Positions 1 to 8,377 are shown, numbered from the stretch's first letter. The stretch: DNA of 64,000 nucleotides from Azospirillum brasilense (GCF_005222205.1 NZ_CP032348.1:597001-661000), one strand, 5' to 3'. Notes: generated from the sequence alone by a model not told the origin. Numbers and translations: made by a program.

Positions 1-254
1 GCCACCGAGAAGGACAGCGAGACCAGCCCGGCGCGCAGCGCCTCGGGCAGCGCGTTGCCGTCCTCCAGAAGGTCGGCGCGCAGCGTGTTCCAGAGTTCCA
101 GGTTGCGCCACAGCGCGTCCTTCAGCGCCGCCGACCGCCAGCCGGCGTCGCGGTTGGCCTCCAGGTCCAGGGTGATGCGGAGGAAGACCAGATATTCGAT
201 GCGGCGCGGGTCTTCGCACTCGGCCATCGTCTGCTGGTAGGCGGCGATGCTCAT
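1..254 (-). CDS. flaF: Flagellar biosynthesis regulator FlaF, C-terminus cut by window edge
   Basis: FlaF is a small alphaproteobacterial protein needed for flagellin synthesis and secretion. The reverse strand from the ATG at 254 reads MSIAAYQQTMAECEDPRRIE and continues with LVFLRITLDLEANRDAG and LWNTLRADL, the usual FlaF pattern of N-terminal YQ, an arginine-glutamate pair and a W-x-x-L-x-x-D segment. AAGGTG just upstream serves as ribosome binding site. About 84 codons are visible and the 3' end lies outside the window. It follows the flagellin gene on the same strand by about 110 bases with a terminator between them. The identification rests on sequence pattern plus the flagellin neighbour. 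Confidence 0.8.
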   Translation of the reverse strand, partial: MSIAAYQQTMAECEDPRRIEYLVFLRITLDLEANRDAGWRSAALKDALWRNLELWNTLRADLLEDGNALPEALRAGLVSLSFSV

Positions 255-316
255 GGTCGCACCTTATGCAACGCGCACGGGGGCGCCGGAATGGGGCTGG
301 GGCTGGGCGTGAGATG

Positions 317-356
317 AAAAAAGGGCCGGCGCCCCGTCGGGAGCGGGACGCCGGCC
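317..356 (-). terminator. Rho-independent terminator of the flagellin gene
   Basis: Read on the minus strand just after the flagellin stop codon, a 13-bp GC stem (344-356 pairing with 324-336, one mismatch) encloses a 7-base loop. It is followed by a run of six T (complement of 317-322). This is a textbook intrinsic terminator and separates flagellin from flaF. Confidence 0.9.
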
Positions 357-364
357 GGACCGGG

Positions 365-1609
365 TTAGCGGAACAGCGAGAGAATGTTCTGCGGACCCTG
401 GTTGGCGATCGACAGCGCCTGGGTGGCGAGCTGCTGCTGGACCTGGAGGGCCTGCAGGCGGCTCGATTCCTCGTTCATGTCGGCGTCCACCAGGGAGCCG
501 ATGCCCTTGTTCATCGAGTCGGTCAGCTTCGACACGAAGTCGTTCTGCACCGACACGCGGTTCTCGATGGAACCGATCACCGCGGCCTTGCCGATGGCCT
601 TGTCGAGCAGGCCGTTGATGACCTCGAGCGACTTGGTGGCGTTGGAGGTCACGTCGATCTGCGTCAGGTCGGCCAGGCCGCCGAAGGCGTCGCTTTCCTT
701 CGAGCCGACCCACAGGCTGTCCACCTTGGCGGTGAAGTTGCCGTCGGTGTTCAGGTCCTGGTCGGTGAATTCCAGCTTGTCGCCGTTGAAGGCCACCTGG
801 AAGTCGCCGCCGGCCGCGGTCAGGGCCGTGTTGACCGCGGTCACGATCAGGCCCTGGGTGGTCGCCAGGTCGGTGGTGTAGTCGATGCCCGACAGGTCCA
901 CCGTCACGGCGGACTTGGTGCCCGCCTCGTTGGTGACGTTCAGGGTCAGGTTGCCCAGGCCCAGGTTCTGGCCGTCGATGAAGGTGGTGTCCGGCGCACC
1001 GATGGCGATGCCGACGCTGGCCTTCAGGTCGTTGGTGGAGTCCACCTGCTGCTCGATCGTGGCCTTGCCGACGATCGAGGTGACCTGCATGTCCTGGCGC
1101 TGGAAGCTGATGTAGCTCGGATCGACCGTGCCGGCGCTGCGGCTCAGCGACGCCAGGATGTCAACGTTCTGGTCCTTGGCCGTGCCGTCGTTGGAATAGG
1201 TGATGCGCAGCAGGTTGTCGCCGTTGAAGGAGGCGTCGGCGGCGGCGCCCTTCACCAGCTTGACGAGCTGGTCGATGTCGTTCTGGATCAGCGACTTGTC
1301 GACGCCGTTGGTCTGGCCGGCGATGACGCGGGCCTTCAGCGTCTGAAGGTTCTCGACGATGTTCTTGGACGCCACCGACGCGGTGTTGGTCGTGCCCGAA
1401 CCCAGTTCCAGCGATTCCTTCACCGCCTTGAAGCCGGCGACGTCGGCGCGCATGGTCGTGGCGATCGACCAGTAGGCGGCGTTGTCCTTGGCGTTGTTGA
1501 CCTTGAGACCGGTCGAAATGCGATCCTGGGTGGTCGCCAGATCGTCGGTCACGCGGCGCAGCGTCTGCAGCGCGGTCATCGCCGAGGTGTTGGTCATGAT
1601 CGAGGCCAT
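365..1609 (-). CDS. Flagellin
   Basis: This is the structural subunit of the flagellar filament, 414 residues. The N-terminal D0/D1 helix reads MASIMTNTSAMTALQTLRRV followed by DRISTGLKVNNAKDNAAYWSIA. The C-terminal D0 helix has the family pattern ending QALSIANQGPQNILSLFR. The middle (about residues 150-330) is the variable surface region. I chose the start at 1609 because GGAGATACAT precedes it; an in-frame ATG four codons upstream lies over that site. Length fits alphaproteobacterial flagellins. Whether it is the polar or lateral filament protein cannot be told from the sequence. A good terminator follows, and flaF lies downstream. Confidence 0.95.
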   Translation of the reverse strand: MASIMTNTSAMTALQTLRRVTDDLATTQDRISTGLKVNNAKDNAAYWSIATTMRADVAGFKAVKESLELGSGTTNTASVASKNIVENLQTLKARVIAGQTNGVDKSLIQNDIDQLVKLVKGAAADASFNGDNLLRITYSNDGTAKDQNVDILASLSRSAGTVDPSYISFQRQDMQVTSIVGKATIEQQVDSTNDLKASVGIAIGAPDTTFIDGQNLGLGNLTLNVTNEAGTKSAVTVDLSGIDYTTDLATTQGLIVTAVNTALTAAGGDFQVAFNGDKLEFTDQDLNTDGNFTAKVDSLWVGSKESDAFGGLADLTQIDVTSNATKSLEVINGLLDKAIGKAAVIGSIENRVSVQNDFVSKLTDSMNKGIGSLVDADMNEESSRLQALQVQQQLATQALSIANQGPQNILSLFR

Positions 1610-1933
1610 ATGTATCTCCATTCGCGAGATGCAGAGCGCCTTTCTGACGCTGGGGCCGGGTGCGCGGGCCTTCCCACTTGGTTTTTATGGGCGCGCAACC
1701 GACCATTCGACTGTGACCGACCCCGTTTAAACCGGAGTAAAAAACGGCAAGATTTCCGGGGTGGTGAATTCGTCTTTCAAAGATGGGCATCTTTTAAAAG
1801 TAATCGCGCATTTTATAAAAATGCGGCGACCGCACAGGGCGGTTCAGCCCCCATGCCCCGAAGGGCCGCGGCCATGGCGTCTTTTCAAAATGTCGGAAGC
1901 GGAACGCAGGGCAGGACTTTTGAAATGGTGCCG
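1610..1933. promoter_or_regulatory. AT-richer flagellin upstream region
   Basis: This 324-base gap holds no convincing gene and is AT-richer than its surroundings. It must carry the flagellin promoter, reading leftward. A loose sigma-28-like arrangement exists on the minus strand (TAAA complementing 1726-1729, GTCGAATG complementing 1704-1711, 14 bases apart), but it mismatches the consensus at several positions. I treat it only as a candidate. No sigma-54 type TGGC/GC pair was found. Confidence 0.3.
1807..1825 (-). terminator. Hairpin downstream of the response regulator gene
   Basis: CGCATTTT (1807-1814) and AAAATGCG (1818-1825) form a perfect 8-bp stem with a 3-base loop. On the minus strand it is followed by a T-rich stretch. 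It lies about 110 bases past the stop codon of the regulator at 1934, so it could end that transcript. The distance and AT-rich stem make this tentative. Confidence 0.4.
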
Positions 1934-2728
1934 TCACTCGGCGGCGACGAGACAGCCGGGGTGCAGGCCGGAGGCGGCGAAGGGCATGGCCGGGAAGCGG
2001 CGGGCGGTGGCGGCCGGCGCGGCGGCCGGAGCGGCCTCCTCATGCTCGGGCGGGGCCTCGAACTTGTAGCCGCGCCCATAGACGGTCTCGATGTAGCGGG
2101 CGCCGCCGGTGGCCTCGGCGATCTTCTTGCGGAGCTTGCAGATGTAGACGTCGATGACCTTGTCGAGCGGGTCGGCGCCGGACAGGCCATAGACCTCGTC
2201 GTAGATGTGCTCCTTGGAGACGACGCGGCGGTGGTGGGCGGCCAGCACGCCGAGGATGGCGTGCTCGCGCTGGCTCAGCCGCAGCCGCTCGCCGCCGACC
2301 TCCGGGTCGCGCCCGTCGAGGAACACCGTGAGCTGGCCGACCCGCACCGCGTTGCTCAGCAGGCCGCGCGAGCGCCGCCGCGCCACCTCGATGCGCGCCC
2401 GCACCTCGGCGCTGACCACCGGCTTGACCAGCACGTCGTCGGCCCCGGCGTGCAGCAGCTCCACCGTCGTCGTCACGCAGCGCCGGTCGAGCAGGCAGAG
2501 GATCGCCGCCCCGACCTGATGCGCCCGTAAGGCCGCCACGCAGCGCGCCGGATCGTCGACGCTGCCCAGGACGATGGCGTCGTAGCCCAGCCCGTCCGCC
2601 CCCTGCTCCTGCAGAAGCTCCTCCAGCCCGGCCCAGTCCTGGCGGTCGTAGCGGATCTTCCCCATGCCGAGCTGACGGCCGAGCGCGTCGGCGATCAGGG
2701 GGTTCGGTTCAACCAGGACAGCGCGCAT
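1934..2728 (-). CDS. OmpR/CtrA-type response regulator with degenerate receiver
   Basis: This is a two-domain DNA-binding regulator of 264 residues. The C-terminal winged helix (about residues 125-230) is well conserved and close to CtrA, with DKVIDVYICKLRKKI and YIETVYGRGYKF. The N-terminal receiver is atypical. The acidic pair after strand 1 reads EP (VEPNPL), and the expected phospho-acceptor position reads VLGS instead of xLDx, while the conserved Lys (VKPV) remains. It probably works without phosphorylation, as FtcR/Rem-type flagellar regulators do. The start at 2728 is supported by GGAGA upstream; an in-frame ATG 15 codons earlier lacks this. Its position beside flagellin and flaF suggests control of motility genes. 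The C-terminal 35 residues are Ala-rich and not part of the fold. Confidence 0.85.
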   Translation of the reverse strand: MRAVLVEPNPLIADALGRQLGMGKIRYDRQDWAGLEELLQEQGADGLGYDAIVLGSVDDPARCVAALRAHQVGAAILCLLDRRCVTTTVELLHAGADDVLVKPVVSAEVRARIEVARRRSRGLLSNAVRVGQLTVFLDGRDPEVGGERLRLSQREHAILGVLAAHHRRVVSKEHIYDEVYGLSGADPLDKVIDVYICKLRKKIAEATGGARYIETVYGRGYKFEAPPEHEEAAPAAAPAATARRFPAMPFAASGLHPGCLVAAE

Positions 2729-3083
2729 GGGATTCTCCGCAACAGGGGTTTCAACTAGAGGGCGGGACGACAAGGCACTTAAAATTTTCCTTAATTCCGA
2801 GTGCTTTATTTTCTCACACCCTCAGGTAATAGCCTTCCTGTACCGCGAGTCAACCATCCGGCTTACCTCAAGGGATAATGTTACGGCCCGCTTTTATATG
2901 ACTTTTAATATCCGTTAAGGCGTAGATTCTTGGCTGCTCTTTGCCTCGAAATTCGAAGCATTTTCCTCCCGAGTTGCCCGCAACGCCGAACCTCGCCGCA
3001 CGCCGCCCCACAGGCTTGAACCGGGCTTTAACCGGGTTGTATTTGACTGGTGGCGATAGGATGCAAACGGGGGAGAGGAACCG
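2729..3083. promoter_or_regulatory. Divergent intergenic region, AT-rich
   Basis: This 355-base gap separates the leftward regulator from the rightward lipoprotein gene. The first 200 bases are much AT-richer than the rest of the window and should hold the promoter of the regulator. Near 3007-3037 a direct repeat AACCGGG-CTTT-AACCGGG precedes TTGACTGG, possibly promoter or operator DNA for the lipoprotein. No gene is supported here. Confidence 0.4.
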
Positions 3084-3560
3084 ATGCCGACCCGCAACCG
3101 ACAGGCAATTGCCGGAACCGCCCTTGCGGGCGTCCTCCTGCTGGCGGGCGGCTGCGCAATGACCAGCCCGGCGCCCGACACCGCCTACCGGCAGGCGCTG
3201 GAGGCGACGGTGGTTGCCGGGCAATGCGAGGGGCCGACGGTGGAGGCGCTGTGGGCCGCCTATGACCAGTGGTTCGCCGTGGCCGCCAGCCTCGCCTCCT
3301 ACCACCGCGGGACGGAGGCCGGCGCCCTGCTGCGGCAGGGGGAGGCGTTCCGCATCCTCGGCTGCCCCGCCGCGGCGCGCGACACCTACGAGACGCTTCT
3401 GCAACGCTTCCCCGATCCTGATTACGAGCTGGAGCGCAACGCCGCCCGCCGCGGCCTGATGGATCTGCCGATCAACCCGCCGACACCCTTGCTGCGGCCG
3501 GCGCCCGCCGTCACCTCGGCCCTGCGCGCGCCCGCCCCGACGGAGCACCGCGACGGCTGA
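3084..3560 (+). CDS. Predicted lipoprotein of unknown function
   Basis: The protein has 158 residues. A lipoprotein signal peptide is clear: positive N-terminus, hydrophobic AGVLLLAGG, then the lipobox LAGGC with the lipidated Cys near residue 26. The mature part is helical, with an alternating pattern (YRQALEATV, LLRQGEAFRILGCPAAARDTYETLLQRFP) that resembles tetratricopeptide-like helices. The C-terminus is rich in Pro and Ala. GGGGAGAGGA precedes the ATG. I do not recognise a family beyond this. It is followed by a DMT permease on the same strand after a 166-base gap. Confidence 0.75.
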   Translation: MPTRNRQAIAGTALAGVLLLAGGCAMTSPAPDTAYRQALEATVVAGQCEGPTVEALWAAYDQWFAVAASLASYHRGTEAGALLRQGEAFRILGCPAAARDTYETLLQRFPDPDYELERNAARRGLMDLPINPPTPLLRPAPAVTSALRAPAPTEHRDG

Positions 3561-3637
3561 TCCGCGGGGCCATCTTGTGGATTCGCGGGGCCGGGCCGTA
3601 TGGCTGCCATGACGCTCCGCACCATTGTTACCAGGCA

Positions 3638-3650
3638 TGATATATCAGTA
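3638..3650 (+). promoter_or_regulatory. Candidate operator TGATATATCAGTA upstream of the DMT permease
   Basis: The 13-mer at 3638-3650 matches 12 of 13 bases with one upstream of kdgK at 4726-4738. Both are AT-rich islands in GC-rich DNA, 75-100 bases before a gene start. This suggests one regulator acts on both, most simply the GntR protein at 5786. Confidence 0.4.
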
Positions 3651-3726
3651 ACCTGATGGTTAACCGGGCCGAGACCCGGGCCATCCGTTTGCCTGCCGCC
3701 CTCCTGCCTGGAAACGCCCCCCGGCC

Positions 3727-4671
3727 ATGCCCGACTGCTCCCGCCCCCCGGAAGGGGTGTCCGCCGCCCAGACCGTGCCGTCCCACGGGAGCGAGCGCCG
3801 CGACGATCCCGTACGCGGGATTCTGATGGTCGTTGCGGCGGTCTTCTTCTTCTCCTGCTCCGACGCGACGGCGAAGTATCTGTCCCAGACGCTGCCCTCC
3901 ATCGAGATCGGCTGGATGCGCTACGTCGGCTTCACGACGCTGCTGCTGCCGCTGATGATCCGCGGCGGTCCGCCGGTGATGAAGACCGCCAGCCCCGGCC
4001 TGCAGGTCCTGCGCGCCCTGGGGATGCTCGGGTCGGCGCTGTTCTTCATCATGGGCATGCGTTATCTGCCCCTGGCGGAGGCGGCGGCGACCAGCTACGT
4101 CTCGCCGGTCTTCGTCACGGTGCTGTCGATCCTGGTGCTGGGCGAGAAGATCGGACCGCGCCGCTGGGCGGCGGTGCTGGTCGGGCTCCTGGGCGTGCTG
4201 ATCGTCATCCGGCCCGGCGGGGCGGCCTTCCAGCCGGCGGCCGTCTTCCCCATCCTGTCGGCGATGAGCTGGGCGACCGGCGTGGTCATCACCCGCAAGA
4301 TGACCGGGCAGGAGCATCCCACCACCACCCTGATCTGGACCGCCCTGACGGGCCTTGCCGTGCTGACCGTGCTGCTCCCCTTCAACGTCGCGATGCCGAC
4401 TTGGACGGAGGTGGCGCTGGGCGCCCTGATCGGTCTGGTCTCCACCATGGGGCAATGGCTGATGGTCCAGGCCTACCGCTTCGGCGAGGCGTCGGTGCTC
4501 GCCCCCTGTTCCTACGTGCAGATCGTCTGGTCCACCCTGCTGGGCTTCCTGATTTTCGGGGCGCTGCCCGACCACTGGACCTTCCTGGGCGCCGGAATCA
4601 TCATCGCCAGCGGCCTCTACACCGCCCATCGCGAGCGGCTGCGCAAGAAGCAGCAGCAAAACGCCGCATGA
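3727..4671 (+). CDS. EamA/DMT family permease
   Basis: This is an inner-membrane transporter of the drug/metabolite superfamily, 314 residues with about ten hydrophobic segments arranged as two EamA repeats (roughly residues 35-165 and 180-305). The first segment is ILMVVAAVFFFSCSDATAKYL, and the second repeat ends in LGAGIIIASGLYTAHRERLR. Substrates of this family range from amino acids to sugars and cannot be read from sequence. The start is uncertain because no good ribosome site precedes 3727 and GTG codons follow. The shared upstream motif with kdgK hints at sugar-acid transport, which is inference. Confidence 0.8.
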   Translation: MPDCSRPPEGVSAAQTVPSHGSERRDDPVRGILMVVAAVFFFSCSDATAKYLSQTLPSIEIGWMRYVGFTTLLLPLMIRGGPPVMKTASPGLQVLRALGMLGSALFFIMGMRYLPLAEAAATSYVSPVFVTVLSILVLGEKIGPRRWAAVLVGLLGVLIVIRPGGAAFQPAAVFPILSAMSWATGVVITRKMTGQEHPTTTLIWTALTGLAVLTVLLPFNVAMPTWTEVALGALIGLVSTMGQWLMVQAYRFGEASVLAPCSYVQIVWSTLLGFLIFGALPDHWTFLGAGIIIASGLYTAHRERLRKKQQQNAA

Positions 4672-4723
4672 CCACCCCACGACCAGGGCCAGGGCCAGGG
4701 CCCGAAAAGCCTTGCCTCGGACA

Positions 4724-4743
4724 TTGATATATTAGTATACTTG
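4724..4743 (+). promoter_or_regulatory. Candidate GntR operator upstream of kdgK
   Basis: TTGATATATTAGTATACTTG contains the perfect palindrome AGTATACT (4734-4741). This fits the GntR/FCD operator pattern of GT and AC separated by a short spacer. It lies about 85 bases before kdgK, at the head of an operon that includes a GntR gene, so autoregulation is plausible. The same AGTATACT core occurs at 49726-49733. Confidence 0.5.
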
Positions 4744-4824
4744 CTCTTGGGAGGCACGGGATTAAAAACCCGTGTTGTTCGAACTCTTTAGCAGGAACCG
4801 GCGGGTCGGCCCGCCGGACGGGGG

Positions 4825-5763
4825 ATGGCGATGGGTGAGTCCGCGCGCCGGGTTGCGGCCCTTGGCGAATGCATGATCGAACTGGTGCGCCGTCCCGACG
4901 GGACCTTCACCATGGGCTTCGGCGGCGACACCCTCAACACCGCCGTCTATATGGCGCGGCTGGGCGTGGCAACCGATTACGTGACGGCTCTGGGCGACGA
5001 CGGCAACAGCGACGCCATGGTCGCCACCTGGGAAGCCGAAGGGGTCGGCACCGGCCATGTGCTGCGCGTCCCCAACCGCGTCCCCGGCCTCTACATGATC
5101 GAGACGGACGACAGCGGCGAGCGGCGTTTCCTCTACTGGCGCGATTCCGCGCCGGCCCGCGACCTGTTCGTCCTGCCCGACAGCCCGGCGCTGGTCGCCG
5201 ACCTGGAAAGCTACGACCTGCTCTACATGTCCGGCATCAGCCTGGCCATCTGGGGCGAGCGCGGGCGCGAGGTGCTGTTCCCCATGCTCGACCGCCTGCG
5301 CGAGCGCGGCGGCCGCGTCGCCTTCGACACCAACTGGCGCCCCCGCCTGTGGCCCGACCGTGAGACGGCGCAGCGCGCCTACGACGCGATGCTCCGGCGC
5401 GCCGACATCGCCCTGCCGGGCGTCGAGGACCTGCGCGGCCTCTACGGCGACGCCGACGCCGACAGCGCCATGGCCCGCGTGCGCGGCGCCGGGGTGACGG
5501 AGATCGTGCTGAAGCTGGAGAAGCCGGGCTGCATCGTCTCCGCCCCCGGCGTCGAGGAGACCGTGCCGTCGGAGAAGGTCGCCAAGGTCGTGGACACCAC
5601 CGCGGCGGGCGACAGCTTCAGCGCCGGTTACCTCAGCGCCCGCCTGAAGGGCCTGGGCCCGGTCGAGGCGGCGCGCTCCGCCCACCGCATCGCCGCCGTG
5701 GTCATCCAGCACCGCGGCGCCGTCATCCCGCGCGACGCCATGGCGTCCGTGCTGGACGGCTGA
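4825..5763 (+). CDS. kdgK: 2-keto-3-deoxygluconate kinase (PfkB family)
   Basis: KdgK phosphorylates 2-keto-3-deoxygluconate to KDPG with ATP in the cytoplasm. The 312-residue protein begins with the PfkB pattern ALGECMIEL and GFGGDTLNTAVYMARLG. It has the KDG-kinase segment FDTNWRPRLW and ends with the ATP and catalytic-base signature DTTAAGDSFSAGYL, whose Asp is the base. Two in-frame ATGs (4825 and 4831) follow a weak GGACGGGGG site. The operon continues with a GntR regulator and KDPG aldolase, which completes the KDG to pyruvate plus glyceraldehyde-3-phosphate sequence and supports the substrate. Confidence 0.9.
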   Translation: MAMGESARRVAALGECMIELVRRPDGTFTMGFGGDTLNTAVYMARLGVATDYVTALGDDGNSDAMVATWEAEGVGTGHVLRVPNRVPGLYMIETDDSGERRFLYWRDSAPARDLFVLPDSPALVADLESYDLLYMSGISLAIWGERGREVLFPMLDRLRERGGRVAFDTNWRPRLWPDRETAQRAYDAMLRRADIALPGVEDLRGLYGDADADSAMARVRGAGVTEIVLKLEKPGCIVSAPGVEETVPSEKVAKVVDTTAAGDSFSAGYLSARLKGLGPVEAARSAHRIAAVVIQHRGAVIPRDAMASVLDG

Positions 5764-5785
5764 TCCCCTGACGGAGGGACCCTCC

Positions 5786-6550
5786 ATGCCCCCAGGCCCA
5801 ACGCCCACAGCCCTGACGCCCCCTGGCCAGACGTCGACCGCCCCGGGAACCATGAAGCCGCCCCGCGCGTCGCAGCGCGGGACCACGGCGGCGGCGGCGA
5901 TCTACCGCGATCTGCGGGCCGACATCGTGTCGCTGGCCCGCAGGCCGGGCGACCCGATCGTGGAGAAGCTGGTGGCCGAAGCCTTCGGCGTCAGCCGCAC
6001 CCCGGTGCGCGAGGCCGTCCTGCGGCTGGCCGACGAGGGGCTGGTGGAGGTCTTTCCGCAGTCGGGCACCTTCGTGGCGCGCATCCCCATCGCCGACCTG
6101 CCGGAAGCCAACCTGATCCGCAAGACGCTGGAGCAGGCGACCGTCCGCTTCGCGGCGGAACGCGCGACGCGCAGCCAGGTCGCCGCCCTCCAGGCCAACC
6201 TGGAGCGCCAGCGCGAGGTCGACGCCTCGGGCTGCGCCGACGGCTTCCACCAGGCGGACGAGGCGTTCCACGCGCTGATCGCCGACATCGCCGGCTATCC
6301 CGGCTTCTGGCCGATCACCCAGCAGGTGAAGGTGCAGATCGACCGCTGCCGCCACCTGACCCTTCCCTATCCCGGCCGCCTGGCGACCGTCATCGCCGAG
6401 CACGAGGCCATCGTCGCCGCCATCGCGGACCACGACCCCGCCCGCGCGGTGAAGGCGCTCGGCGACCACATCGACGGCCTGCTGCTGACCATCGACGACA
6501 TGCGGCACGCCACCCCCTTGTATTTCTCTCCTGCCGAGGCCCTGACATGA
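5786..6550 (+). CDS. GntR/FCD family transcriptional regulator
   Basis: The 254-residue regulator has a winged helix-turn-helix (about residues 40-105; LVAEAFGVSRTPVREAVLRL, then GLVEVFPQSGTFV) and an FCD ligand domain (about 110-235). The FCD metal-ligand region contains FHQADEAFHALIA and HEAIVAAI followed by H in GDHIDGL. GGAGGG just before the ATG fixes the start. It overlaps eda by ATGA and follows kdgK by 22 bases, so it is probably the local regulator that senses a sugar acid. The operator near 4724 is a likely target. Confidence 0.9.
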   Translation: MPPGPTPTALTPPGQTSTAPGTMKPPRASQRGTTAAAAIYRDLRADIVSLARRPGDPIVEKLVAEAFGVSRTPVREAVLRLADEGLVEVFPQSGTFVARIPIADLPEANLIRKTLEQATVRFAAERATRSQVAALQANLERQREVDASGCADGFHQADEAFHALIADIAGYPGFWPITQQVKVQIDRCRHLTLPYPGRLATVIAEHEAIVAAIADHDPARAVKALGDHIDGLLLTIDDMRHATPLYFSPAEALT

Positions 6551-7182
6551 CCCACCCGCGTCTTGAACCCTCCCTGTCCGGCCCGCGCATCGTCCCGGTC
6601 CTCGTCCTCGACGAGCCGGACACCGCGGTCGCCCTGGCCGAGGCGCTGGTCGCCGGCGGCCTGACCACGCTGGAGGTGACGCTGCGCACCCCCGCGGCGC
6701 TGGCCTGCGCGGAGGCCATCGCCGCCCGCGTTCCGGGCGCCCTGGTCGGCCTCGGCACGCTGATCCGGCCTGAGCAGTTCGCCCAGGCCCGCGACGCCGG
6801 CGCCCGCTTCGTCGTCAGCCCCGGCCTGACCGACCGTCTGGCGGAGGCCGCCAAGACCGCCGGCCTGCCCTATCTGCCGGGCATCGCCACCGTGGCCGAG
6901 GCGCTGATCGCCATGGAGCACGGCTTCCGCGAGCTGAAGTTCTTCCCGGCGATGCTGAACGGCGGCGCCCCGGCGCTGCGCGGCATGGCGCCGCTGATGC
7001 CGGAGATCCGCTTCTGCCCGACCGGCGGCCTCAAGGCGGAGCATGTGAAGGAGATCCTGTCGCTCCCCAACGTCTTCGCGCTCGGCGGCACCTGGCTGAC
7101 CCCGGCCGACGCGGTGAAGGAGCGCCGCTGGTCCGAGATCGAGCGGCTGGCCCGCGAGGCCTCCGCTTTGGCCCAGGGCTGA
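6547..7182 (+). CDS. eda: 2-keto-3-deoxy-6-phosphogluconate aldolase
   Basis: Eda cleaves KDPG to pyruvate and glyceraldehyde-3-phosphate, the last step of the Entner-Doudoroff and hexuronate routes. The 211-residue TIM barrel shows the family landmarks: TTLEVTLRTP with the catalytic Glu, GLGTLI, SPGL, LPGIAT, the Schiff-base Lys in ELKFFPA, and CPTGG for phosphate binding. Its start overlaps the stop of the GntR gene by four bases, indicating translational coupling. It is followed closely by a Gfo/Idh/MocA dehydrogenase. Confidence 0.95.
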   Translation: MTHPRLEPSLSGPRIVPVLVLDEPDTAVALAEALVAGGLTTLEVTLRTPAALACAEAIAARVPGALVGLGTLIRPEQFAQARDAGARFVVSPGLTDRLAEAAKTAGLPYLPGIATVAEALIAMEHGFRELKFFPAMLNGGAPALRGMAPLMPEIRFCPTGGLKAEHVKEILSLPNVFALGGTWLTPADAVKERRWSEIERLAREASALAQG

Positions 7183-7187
7183 CCGGC

Positions 7188-8222
7188 ATGACGGGGCGGC
7201 GGCGCGTCGGCGTGATCGGGCTGGGCATGGCGGCGACGCCGCACGCCCAGAGCCTGCGGGATCTGGCGGACCGGGTGGAGGTGGCGGGCTGCTTCAGCCC
7301 GTCCGCCGAGCGGCGGGCCGCCTTCGCGGCGCGCTTCGGCCTGCCGGCGGTGGACCGGGCGGAGACGATCCTCGACGACCCCACCGTCTCCGCCGTCCTG
7401 CTGCTGACCCCGCCGGACACCCACGCCGACCTCGTCGCCCGCTGCGCCGCCGCCGGCAAGCATGTGCTGCTGGAAAAGCCGCTCGACGCCACCTCGGCCG
7501 GCTGCCGCGCCGTGGTGGAGAGCATGGAGCGCGCCGGGCTGACGCTCGGCGTCATGCTCCAGCACCGCTTCCGCGCCGCCGCGGAACGGCTGGCGGAGCT
7601 GCTGCGCACCGGCGCGCTGGGCCGTCCGCTGTCGGCCTCCGTCGTGGTGCGCTGGTGGCGCGACGACGCCTATTACGCCCAGCCCGGGCGCGGCATGAAG
7701 GCGCGGGACGGCGGCGGCGTTCTGCTGACCCAGGCCATCCACACGCTCGACCTCTATGTCAGCCTGCTCGGCCTGCCGCGCGAGGTCGCCGCCTTCGCCA
7801 ACACCAGCGGCCTGCGCCCCATCGACACCGAGGACGTGGTGTGCGCCGCCCTGCGCTACGACGGCGGGCTGCTCGCCACGGTGGACGCCACCACCGCGGC
7901 CTATCCCGGCTACCCGGAGCGCATCGAGATCGCCGGGTCCGCCGGCTCCGCCCTGTTGATCGGCGACCGGCTGGAGGTGCAGCTGCGCTCCGGCGAGACG
8001 GTCCAGGCGGGGGAGACGGCGGGCACGCTGGGCGGCGGGGCCGATCCCATGGCCTTCTCCAACGCCCATCACCGCGCCGTTCTGGCCGACTTCCTCGACG
8101 CGCTCGACCACGGCACCCAGCCGCGCGTGTCCGGGCGGGAGGCGCTGAAGGTCCACCGGCTGATCGAGGCGATCCTCAAATCCTCGGAAAGCGGCGCCGT
8201 CACGGCGGTTCCGGAAGACTGA
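7188..8222 (+). CDS. Gfo/Idh/MocA family NAD(P)-dependent oxidoreductase
   Basis: The 344-residue protein has an N-terminal Rossmann fold (GVIGLGMAATPHAQSL) and the family motif AAGKHVLLEKPLD with the conserved EKP lysine. The C-terminal alpha/beta domain runs from about residue 125, with GGGVLLTQAIHTLD carrying the typical H-x-x-D. It lies 5 bases after eda in the kdgK operon, so it probably oxidises a sugar, sugar acid or inositol-like substrate feeding KDG. The exact substrate cannot be read. A family A repeat follows the stop codon. Confidence 0.88.
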   Translation: MTGRRRVGVIGLGMAATPHAQSLRDLADRVEVAGCFSPSAERRAAFAARFGLPAVDRAETILDDPTVSAVLLLTPPDTHADLVARCAAAGKHVLLEKPLDATSAGCRAVVESMERAGLTLGVMLQHRFRAAAERLAELLRTGALGRPLSASVVVRWWRDDAYYAQPGRGMKARDGGGVLLTQAIHTLDLYVSLLGLPREVAAFANTSGLRPIDTEDVVCAALRYDGGLLATVDATTAAYPGYPERIEIAGSAGSALLIGDRLEVQLRSGETVQAGETAGTLGGGADPMAFSNAHHRAVLADFLDALDHGTQPRVSGREALKVHRLIEAILKSSESGAVTAVPED

Positions 8223-8235
8223 GGCGGATACGTCG

Positions 8236-8377
8236 CTCCCCTCTCCCGCCCCGGGAGAGGGTGCCCGCGCAGCGGGCGGGTGAGGGTCGCGCGAGGATCA
8301 AACCCCGATCCTCGGCAGTACCCTCACCCTCCCACCGCTTCGCGGCGGGTCCCTCCCTCTCCCGGGGCGGGAGAGGG
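8236..8377. repeat. Family A intergenic palindromic repeat, copy 1
   Basis: This is a long imperfect palindrome. Outer arms CTCTCCCGCCCCGGGAGAGG and CTCTCCCGGGGCGGGAGAGG are each palindromic. The inner part has GTGAGGGTCG, GAGGATCAA and a matching ACCCTCACCCTCCC. Closely similar copies occur at 13051 and 35439. It could form a large hairpin after the kdgK operon. Confidence 0.85.

Noticed and set aside
1704..1729. Sigma-28 flagellar promoter
   Set aside because: The match to TAAA-N15-GCCGATAA is weak in both sequence and spacing, so it is mentioned only as a candidate within the upstream region.
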